From: Solirubrobacter sp963724195
Lineage (GTDB): Bacteria; Actinomycetota; Thermoleophilia; Solirubrobacterales; Solirubrobacteraceae
DNA: 64,000 nt
Direction of reading: 5' to 3'
Assembly (NCBI GenBank): GCA_963724195.1
Contig: CAVRTQ010000012.1
Coordinates: forward strand, 143,459 to 207,458
How positions within the stretch are numbered: position 1 is the first letter of the stretch; each line of letters begins with the position of its first letter. The notes below the pieces were generated by a model, which was not told where the DNA came from, made no database searches, and saw nothing but the letters and a program-made list of their open reading frames with translations. A program made the position numbers and the translations under genes. Shown piece by piece: positions 56,302 through 64,000 of the stretch.

Positions 56302-58487
56302 ATGCCTAAGAGGAACCTGGCCGCGCGCGCCGGACACTGGAGCGCGCGGCACCGCAAGATCGCCATCTTCGGATGGCTCGCCTTCGTCGCCATCGCGTTC
56401 GTGCTCGGCGGGGCCATCGGCACCAACACGCTCGAAGACGAGGACACCGGGAACGGGTCATCCGCGGTCGCCGACAAGGCGATCGCAGGGCCGACTTTCC
56501 GGACAAGGCCGACGAGCAGGTCCTGATCACCGCCCGCGGTGGTGACGCTCACCGCGGCCGATCCGCAGTTCAGAGCGGGCGTCGACGCTGTCGTCGCGCG
56601 TCTGAAGGAGACGCCGCACACGGCGGAGATCCTCTCCCGTTCGCCGACGGCAACGAGGGCCAGGTCTCCAAGGATCAGGACGCGGCGCTCGTCACGTTCA
56701 GCATCCCGGGCGACGGCGAGCTCACCGACGAACGCGTCGACGCGACGCTGGCCGCAACCGCCGCGGTCCAGAAGGCGAACCCCGACCTGCGGATCGAGCA
56801 GTTCGGTGACGCGTCCGCCGACAAGGCGCTCGAGCGCCAGTCTGGACGACGACTTCAAGCGCGCGGAGTTCCTGTCCCTCCCGATCACGCTGCTCATCCT
56901 GATCTTCGCCTTCGGCGCGCTCGTCGCCGCGGGCGTGCCGCTGCTGCTGGGCATCACGGCCGTGATCGGCACGCTCGGTCTCGTCGCGCCGATCAGCCAG
57001 ATCGTGCCGATGGAGGAGTCGGCGGCATCCGTGATCCTGCTGATCGGCCTGGCGGTCGGCGTCGACTACTCGATGTTCTACATGCGGCGGAAAATGGAGG
57101 AGCGCGACGCGGGACGGTCGTCCGAGGCCGCGCTCGAGTTCGCCGCCGCCACGTCCGGCAAGGCCGTGCTGGTCTCCGGCCTGACGGTGCTGATCGCCAT
57201 GGCCGGCATGTTCATCGCCGGCAACGCCGTGTTCACTCGTTCGCCATCGGCACGATGCTCGTGGTGGCCGTCGCGATGATCGGCAGCGTCACCGTCCTGC
57301 CCGCCGTCCTGTCCAAGCTCGGCGACAACATCGAGAAGGGCCGCGTGCCGTTCATCAGCCGTATGCGCCACCGCAACCACGGCGAGTCCCGCGCGTGGGG
57401 CTTCGTGATCGACAAGGCGCTCAAGCGCCCCGTCCTGGCCGTCGTCGCTGTCGACCGGCCTGCTGCTCGTGCTCGCCTACCCGGCGCTGCACATGCGTCT
57501 GATCAACCCGGGCGTCGCGGGCCTTCCGCACGACCTGCCGGTCATGCAGACCTACGAGCGCATCCAGGACGAGTTCCCCGGCGGCCCGCTGCCCGCGGTG
57601 ATCGTGGTCGAGGCCGACGACGTGACCACGCCCGAAGTGACAAAGGGCATCGAGGAGCTGACCGCCAGCGCCTCCGGCCCGGTCAACACGATCGTCTCGC
57701 CCAACAAGCAGGTGGCGATCGTCTGCCTCCCGCTCCCGGGCAACGGCACCGACGACGCGTCCGAGGCCGCGCTCGCCACCCTGCGCGACAAGACCATCCC
57801 GGCGACGATCGACCGGGTCCCCGGCACCACGGCCAACGTGACCGGCATGACCGCCGGCTCGAAGGACTTCAACGACCGCATGAACTCGCGCCTGCCGTTC
57901 GTGTTCGCGTTCGTGCTCGGCCTGGCGTTCCTGCTGCTGCTCGTCACGTTCCGCAGCATCGTGATCCCGCTCAAGGCGATCGTGCTGAACCTGCTGTCAG
58001 CGTGGGAGCCGCGTACGGCGTCGTGACGTGGATCTTCCAGGACGGTCACCTCGAAGGGCTCCTGAACTTCGAGTCGGTCGGCGGCATCACGTCGTGGCTG
58101 CCGCTGTTCATGTTCGTGATCCTGTTCGGCCTCTCGATGGACTACCACGTGTTCATCCTCAGCCGCATCCGCGAGGCGTTCGACCGCGGCGAGTCCACCG
58201 AGGACGCCATCTCGCACGGCATCAAGGCCACGGCCGGCGTCGTCACCAGCGCGGCGATGGTGATGGTCGCCGTGTTCGCGATCTTCGCCACGCTCTGCAT
58301 GATCGAGTTCAAGCAGATGGGCGTCGGCCTGGCCGTGGCCATCTTGCTCGACGCCACGCTGGTGCGCGCGGTGCTGCTCCCGGCGGCCATGAAACTGCTC
58401 GGCGAGCGCAACTGGTACCTCCCGAAGCGCCTGGGCTGGTTGCCGAAGTGGGACCACGAGCCGACCCCGGAGCCGGTGCACGCCTAA
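56302..58487 (+). pseudogene. MMPL-family RND transporter, multiple frameshifts
   Basis: About 730 residues in three frames, breaks near 56500, 56530, 56640, 56845, 57237, 57455 and 58000. Recognisable order: first helix (IAIFGWLAFVAIAFVLGGAI), LIGLAVGVDYSMFYMRRKME, AGNAVF and VHSFAIGTMLVVAVAM, second half with FGLSMDYHVFILSRIREAF, and GERNWYLPKRLGWLP. Conservation on both sides of every break argues for sequencing indels rather than decay. Confidence 0.8.
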
Positions 58488-58497
58488 CCTGGGGGCC

Positions 58498-59526
<1,029 letters not shown>

Positions 59527-59557
59527 GGCGTTAGTTCTCCCCGTCTTACTGACGGGG

Positions 59558-60659
59558 TTGAACTTGCGGCCGCTCTTCGGGAGCCTGCCGCCGCTGTTGG
59601 CCGACATCCGGGCTGAGCTCGGGCTGTCGGCCGCGGCGGCGGGGCTGCTGACGACGGGGCCGTTGCTGTGCCTGGGCATCCTCGCGCCGCTCGGCCCGCG
59701 GATCGCCCGCCGGTTCCCCGTGGAGCGGATCATCGCGCTCGCGCTGCTGTGCACGGCGCTCGGGACCGCGGCGCGCGGCCTGGGCGGGATCGCGCCGCTG
59801 TACCTCGGCACGCTGCTGGCGGGCGCGGCGATCGCGCTCACGCAGGTGGTCACGCCCGCGTGGGTGCGCGCGAAGACCGACCAGGGCGCGGGCATCCTCA
59901 CCGGGCTGTTCAGCACCGCGCTCGTGGCCGGGGCGACGATCGCGACGTTCACCGCGATCCCGTTCGAGGAGGCGCTCGGCGGGTGGGAACCGGCGCTGGC
60001 GATCTGGGCGCTGCCGGCGCTGATCGGGTTCGCCGTGTGGGTGCCGCTCGCGCTGCGTGCGCGCGAACCCGTGGAGGCGACCGTCGGTCACCCGCTGTGG
60101 CGCAACCGCGTCGCGTGGTCGATCGCGCTGCTGATGGGCCTGCAGTCGATGGCGTTCTTCAGCACCATCTCGTGGCTGCCGGAGATCCTCGTCGACGACG
60201 GGATGAGCGAGGGCTACGCGGGCTTCCTGTCCGGGGTGACGCAGCTCGTGCAGATGGTGCCGGCGTTCGCGATCCCGCTGCTTGGCCGCGCGCCGGAACA
60301 CCCAGCTCGACCTGCTGCTGGTGATCGTCGGCACGGCGCTCGTCGGCCTGCTCGGCGTGATGCTGCTGCCGGACCTCTCGCTGCTGTGGATGGTCCCGCT
60401 CGGCATCGGCCAGGGCGGCGCGCTCGGGCTGGCGCTGATGCTCCCCGTCCTGCGCGGCCGCGACCCCGGCCAGGTGGCGGGCATGACCGCGATGGCGATG
60501 GGCGTCGGCTACTTGATCGCGGCGTGCGGACCGGCGCTCGTCGGCGCCGTCCACGACGTGTCAGGCGAATGGAACTGGCCGCTCACGGTGCTGCTGGTGA
60601 TGACGGTCGCGCAGCTGCCCGCCGCGCTTCACGCGGTGATGAAGGGCAGGCCCACGTAG
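59558..60659 (+). CDS. MFS transporter (CynX/NimT-like), one frameshift
   Basis: About 367 residues; 12 helices. Family-like start LNLRPLFGSLPPLLADIRAEL preceded in frame by hydrophobic LVLPVLLTG, so the true start may lie near 59520, overlapping the phosphofructokinase stop. Second half after an indel near 60290: QLDLLLVIVGTALVGLLGVM, QGGALGLALMLPVLR, MAMGVGYLIAACGPALVG. Probable exporter/importer of small anions or drugs. 3' end overlaps convergent pobA by 31 bases. Confidence 0.83.
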
Positions 60660-61750
60660 TTCTCGGCGAGCGCCGTGGCCTGCGCTTCGCTGCTGACCGT
60701 GTAGCGCAGCTGGGAGCGCTGGATCTGCGTCTCGAACGGGTCGTCGCTCATGCGGTGGAGCATCGACGTCATCCACCACGAGAAGTGCTGCACGCGCCAG
60801 ACGCGCTCCAACGCGCGCTGCGTGTACGCGTTCAAGGCCGCCTCGTCACCGATCGAGGACGCGAGCAGCGCGACGTCGGCCATCGCCGTGTTCAGGCCCT
60901 TGGCGCCGGTGGGCGGGACGATGTGCGCGGCGTCGCCGGCCAGGAACAGCCGCTCGTGCTGCATCGGCTCGACCACGAACGAGCGCATCGGCGTGACGCC
61001 CTTCTCGAACACGCGCCCGCGGTTGACGGACATGCCGAAGCGCCGGTCCAGCTCGTCCCAGATCGCGTCGTCCTCCCACGGCTCCGCGTCCGGCGCGCAC
61101 TGCAGGTACATGCGCGTGATCTCGTGTGAGCGCATCGAGGCGAGCGCGAACCCGCGCTCGTGGTGCGCGTAGATGAGCTCCTCCGAGCTCGGCGCGCACT
61201 CGGCCAGGATCCCCATCCACCCGAACGGGTACTCGCGCTCGTAGACGGTGAGCACGTCGGCGATCGTGGGCCGGCAGACCCCGTGGAACCCGTCGCAGCC
61301 GGCGATCAGGTCGGCTTCCAGCACGTGCTGCTCGCCCTCGTGCGTGTACCGGACCGTTCCGGCGGGGTCGACGGCCACGTCGCTGACCTCGAAGTGCAGC
61401 GGGAGCCCGGACGCCTCGCGCGCCTCGATCAGGTCCTTGACGACCTCCTGCTGGCCGTAGATCGTGATCGCCCGGCCCGTCAGCTCCTGTAGCGCGATCC
61501 GGTGCCCCTCGCCGTCGAAGCGCAGCTCGACGCCCTCGTGGACGAGGCCTTCGGCGTGCATCCGCGCGCCGAGCCCGACCTCGTCCATCAGGTCCATCGT
61601 CGCCTGTTCGAGCACTCCGGCACGTACGCGCTGCTGCACGTAATCCCGGTCGCGCACCTCGAGGATCACCGACTCGATCCCGCGTAGCTCCAGCAGCCGC
61701 CCGAGCATCAGCCCGGCGGGCCCTCCCCCGACGATCGCCACCTGCGTCAT
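60629..61750 (-). CDS. pobA: 4-hydroxybenzoate 3-monooxygenase
   Basis: 373 residues, FAD-dependent hydroxylase making protocatechuate from 4-hydroxybenzoate. FAD motif VAIVGGGPAGLMLGRLL, the DG motif GCDGFHGVCRPTI and the second FAD motif LFLAGDAAHIVPPTGAKGLN; also RVRAGVLEQ and the close match of length to the family. Divergent from an ArsR-family gene 36 bases away, which may regulate it. Confidence 0.9.
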   Translation of the reverse strand: MTQVAIVGGGPAGLMLGRLLELRGIESVILEVRDRDYVQQRVRAGVLEQATMDLMDEVGLGARMHAEGLVHEGVELRFDGEGHRIALQELTGRAITIYGQQEVVKDLIEAREASGLPLHFEVSDVAVDPAGTVRYTHEGEQHVLEADLIAGCDGFHGVCRPTIADVLTVYEREYPFGWMGILAECAPSSEELIYAHHERGFALASMRSHEITRMYLQCAPDAEPWEDDAIWDELDRRFGMSVNRGRVFEKGVTPMRSFVVEPMQHERLFLAGDAAHIVPPTGAKGLNTAMADVALLASSIGDEAALNAYTQRALERVWRVQHFSWWMTSMLHRMSDDPFETQIQRSQLRYTVSSEAQATALAENYVGLPFITA

Positions 61751-61778
61751 GCCCTCACGATACGGGCGGTGGTAACCT

Positions 61779-61794
61779 ATAACCGAATGGTTGT
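61779..61794. promoter_or_regulatory. Putative ArsR operator overlapping start codon
   Basis: ATAACC and GGTTGT flank GAAT as an imperfect inverted repeat (AACC-GAAT-GGTT core, 61781-61792), covering the ATG at 61787. Small ArsR regulators of SRPBCC operons usually bind such sites, so autorepression is likely. Confidence 0.5.
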
Positions 61795-62101
61795 AGATCC
61801 CGACGCCATCTTCCACGCTTTGGCCGACCCGACCCGCCGCGACATCCTCGCCGTGGTGCTGCACGAGCAGCACTCGGTCTCCGACCTGGCTCGCCGCTAT
61901 CCGATCAGCTTCGCGGCGGTGCACAAGCACGTCGGAGCACTCGAGCGCGCGGGCCTCGTCACCAAGACGCGCCACGGGCGAGAGCAGCGTGTACGCGGTG
62001 ATGTGGCCCGGCTCCGAAGCGCGCACCGCCTGCTCGACGAGCTCGAGACGCTGTGGCGCGGGCGCATCGATCGCATGGAGCAGGCTCTCGAATGCCCGTG
62101 A
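61787..62101 (+). CDS. ArsR-family helix-turn-helix regulator
   Basis: 104 residues. IFHALADPTRRDILAVVL is the family opening; the recognition helix region is ISFAAVHKHVGALERAGLV and the wing KTRHGREQRVRG. No metal-site cysteines. First gene of a three-gene coupled operon with an SRPBCC protein and a DHFR-like protein. Confidence 0.9.
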   Translation: MVVDPDAIFHALADPTRRDILAVVLHEQHSVSDLARRYPISFAAVHKHVGALERAGLVTKTRHGREQRVRGDVARLRSAHRLLDELETLWRGRIDRMEQALECP

Positions 62102-62568
62102 CGAGCGTGGTCAAGGACGCGGACGCCCGGACGATGACAATCACCGCGCGCTTCGACGCGCCGATCGAGCGTGTGTGGCGCCTGTGGAGCGACCCACGCC
62201 AGCTGGAGCGCTGGTGGGGACCGCCGGGCTACCCCGCGACGGTGACGGAGCACGACCTGGTGCCCGGCGGCACCGTGGCCTACGCCATGACCGGCCCGAA
62301 CGGCGACCAGCACACCGGCTGGTGGCGCGTGCGCGCAGTTGACGCGCCATACGCGCTGGAGTTCGAAGACGGCGCCGCCGAGCTCCCCACCGGGGCGATC
62401 CGCGTCGCCCTGGCCGCGCTGGCGGGTGGCGGCACCGAGATGGTCCTCACCGCGTCGTGGGACAGCGCGGAAGCGATGCAGCGGATCTTCGACACGGGCA
62501 CGGACGCCGGCATGACGGCCGCCATCGGCCAGATGGACGAGCTACTCGACCCGAGGAGAACGGCATGA
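62092..62568 (+). CDS. SRPBCC (AHSA1-like) protein
   Basis: 158 residues from ATG 62092; GTG 62098 overlapping the ArsR stop is an alternative. Motifs IERVWRLWSDPRQLERWWGPPGYP and VPGGTVAYAMTGPNG are typical. Binds hydrophobic ligands in a helix-grip pocket; nearly always paired with ArsR regulators. Stop overlaps the next ATG (ATGA). Confidence 0.88.
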   Translation: MPVTSVVKDADARTMTITARFDAPIERVWRLWSDPRQLERWWGPPGYPATVTEHDLVPGGTVAYAMTGPNGDQHTGWWRVRAVDAPYALEFEDGAAELPTGAIRVALAALAGGGTEMVLTASWDSAEAMQRIFDTGTDAGMTAAIGQMDELLDPRRTA

Positions 62569-63143
62569 CCGCGACCTACACCTGGGACATCTTCTGCACC
62601 CTCGACGGCTTCGGCTCATACAACCGCGACGGTGACTGGGGCGGCTACTGGGGCAAGCAGGGCCCCGAGTTCCTCGACCACCGGGAGACGATGTACGACG
62701 CGGAGCAGCGGATGGTCTTCGGCGCGAAGACCTACCGGCAGTACGTGGAGATGCTGGGCGAGAGCACCCCAGACCCCCTGCTCGATGCGGGGTGGATCAC
62801 GCGGATGCGGAACTCGCCGACGTTCGTGGCCTCGACCACGCTGAAGGCCCCGCTCGAGTGGGAGAACGCGACCGTCATGCCCGACGCCATCGCCGAGGTC
62901 GCCCGGCTCAAGCAGGCGTCCGCAGTCCCGCTGCGCTCACACGGCAGCCTGTCGCTGAACTGGGCGCTCATGGCCGCCGGCCTCGTCGACCGCGTGCAGG
63001 TGGCGGTCTTCCCGGTCATCTCCGGCCGCACCGGCACCGAGCCGATCTTCGGGGGCGCGGTCGACTTCGACCTGGAGCTACTCGAGCAGCGGACGCTCGA
63101 CGGGCGCATCCAGGAGCTCGTCTACCGCCCGACCCTCCACTGA
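62565..63143 (+). CDS. Dihydrofolate reductase-family protein
   Basis: 192 residues. RibD/DHFR-fold: YTWDIFCTLDGFG, RMVFGAKTYRQYVEML, HGSLSLNWALMAAGLVDRVQ, VFPVISGRTGTEPIF. These proteins are not true folate reductases; many act with ArsR/SRPBCC operons as here. AGGAGA site 6 bases upstream. Confidence 0.87.
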   Translation: MTATYTWDIFCTLDGFGSYNRDGDWGGYWGKQGPEFLDHRETMYDAEQRMVFGAKTYRQYVEMLGESTPDPLLDAGWITRMRNSPTFVASTTLKAPLEWENATVMPDAIAEVARLKQASAVPLRSHGSLSLNWALMAAGLVDRVQVAVFPVISGRTGTEPIFGGAVDFDLELLEQRTLDGRIQELVYRPTLH

Positions 63144-63163
63144 GGCCGCGCCCGGACGTTCCG

Positions 63164-64000
63164 TCAGCTCACCATGCGGTTGCGCCCCGCCCAGTACGGC
63201 TCGCGCAGTCGGTTCTTCAACAGCTTCCCGGCGCCGGATTTGGGGAGCGGCTCGGCGCGCACCTCGATCACGCGCGGGACCTTGAAGCCGGCCAGGGCGG
63301 TGCGGCAATGCTCGCGCAGCGCTTCTGGGTCCGCGCGCCCGACGACGACGGCGTGCACGGCCTCGCCCCAGCGCTCGTCCGGGACGCCGAAACCGCGACC
63401 TCGTCCACGCCCGGATGCTTGGACAGCACCGCCTCGACCTCCACCGAGTACACGTTCTCGCCGCCCGTGATGATCATGTCCTTGGCGCGGTCGACCATGA
63501 AGAAGTAGCCGTCCTCGTCCTCGCGCGCGAGGTCGCCGGTGCGGTACCAGCCGTCGACGAGCGCCTGCTGCGGTGGCCTCGGGCCGGTTCCAGTAGCCGA
63601 GCATCACGTTCGGGCCGCGCACCCACAGCTCGCCCACTTCGCCGCGCGGCGCGCGCACCTCGGCCTGCACGCCCGGGACGGCACGCCCATGGAGGACGGC
63701 CGGGAGTCGTGGTCCGCGCGGGAGAGGCGCGTGACCGTCGGCGCGGCCTCGGTCATCCCGTAGAACTGGACGACGTCGCAGTCCGGCAGCCACTCGAGCA
63801 CGTGCCGCTGCAGCTCGGGCGAGATCGGCGACGCCGCGTACTGCAGGTGGCGCAGACCGGGGTGCCGGTGGCGTGTTCGAGCAGCATCGCGAGCATCGTC
63901 GGGACAAGACGCCGTGCATGATGCCATGGTCTCGATCGCCTCCAGCACGCCACGGCTCGAAGCGCGGCAGGATCACCGACCGCGCGCCCACCCACGTGCA
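63164..64000 (-). pseudogene. Acyl-CoA synthetase (AMP-forming), runs off right edge, frameshifted
   Basis: C-terminal half only. Blocks found in different frames: FYGMTEAAPTVTRLS (adenylation motif), a VMLGYWNRPEAT block, DRAKDMIITGGENVYSVEVE (hinge) and GFKVPRVIEVRAEPLPKSGAGK with the catalytic lysine near the end. Breaks near 63920, 63860, 63690, 63575 and 63400. Activates a carboxylate, probably a fatty or aromatic acid, via acyl-AMP. Convergent with the DHFR-like gene 20 bases away. Confidence 0.8.

Overview
The window is very GC-rich, with G/C-ending codons, ATGA/GTGA-coupled starts and actinobacterial gene families (CGNR regulator, DUF1707, DUF3817, SHOCT, group III phosphofructokinase, MMPL pumps). 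Together with many secreted repeat proteins and one recurring C-terminal domain, this suggests an Actinomycetota chromosome, most likely a soil Solirubrobacterales/Thermoleophilia member. That placement is inferred from gene content; no marker gene for it lies in the window. One structural RNA is present, a tRNA-Asp. No CRISPR array, rRNA or intact insertion sequence was seen.

Layout. 1-9.9 kb is housekeeping: aconitase (cut by the left edge), membrane and secreted unknowns, a metallophosphoesterase, a nucleotidyltransferase-fold protein, a bacterial eRF1-like protein, a beta-hydroxyacid dehydrogenase, nicotinamidase and nicotinate phosphoribosyltransferase (NAD salvage), protein isoaspartate methyltransferase and UppP. 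9.9-16.4 kb holds a sugar-acid catabolic cluster: aldehyde dehydrogenase, a KdaD-like dehydratase fused to a zinc alcohol dehydrogenase, an SDR and an enolase-superfamily dehydratase. These are the parts of a Weimberg-type oxidation of a pentose to 2-oxoglutarate. 16.4-25 kb encodes exported proteins (RTX-like, glycoside hydrolase-like, M14 peptidase, tandem amidase) with very many frameshifts. 25-33.8 kb has an AAA+/TPR pair, an MBL-fold hydrolase behind a striking hairpin-rich leader, an AraC-DinB-epimerase reading frame, and a Gfo/Idh and ThuA pair. 33.8-39.4 kb holds an RTX protein and a giant modular secreted protein (PA14, propeller, CBM, 3-keto-disaccharide hydrolase domain). 39.4-46.7 kb has two divergent MMPL pumps, a NarL-type two-component pair and a tandem HD-GYP protein. 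46.8-51.8 kb is a run of small enzymes and regulators. 51.8-56.3 kb, beside tRNA-Asp, carries a subtilisin-like protease and an RTX protein with less GC-biased sequence. 56.3-64 kb has a third MMPL pump, a phosphofructokinase with pyrophosphate-type residues, an MFS exporter, PobA, an ArsR/SRPBCC/DHFR-like operon and an acyl-CoA synthetase cut by the right edge.

Links between genes. Three unrelated secreted enzymes (M14 peptidase, tandem amidase, giant propeller protein) end in the same domain of about 110-135 residues, which points to a common export, anchoring or substrate-binding route. Three other secreted proteins end in Lys/Arg-rich beta domains. Gfo/Idh, ThuA and the DUF1080-containing giant may belong to a 3-keto-glycoside pathway.

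Caution. More than 40 single-base frameshifts interrupt otherwise conserved genes, densest at 16.9-24.9 and 56.3-58.1 kb, while other long genes are intact. This looks more like uncorrected sequencing or assembly indels than mass pseudogenisation. Coordinates of broken genes span the whole recognisable product.
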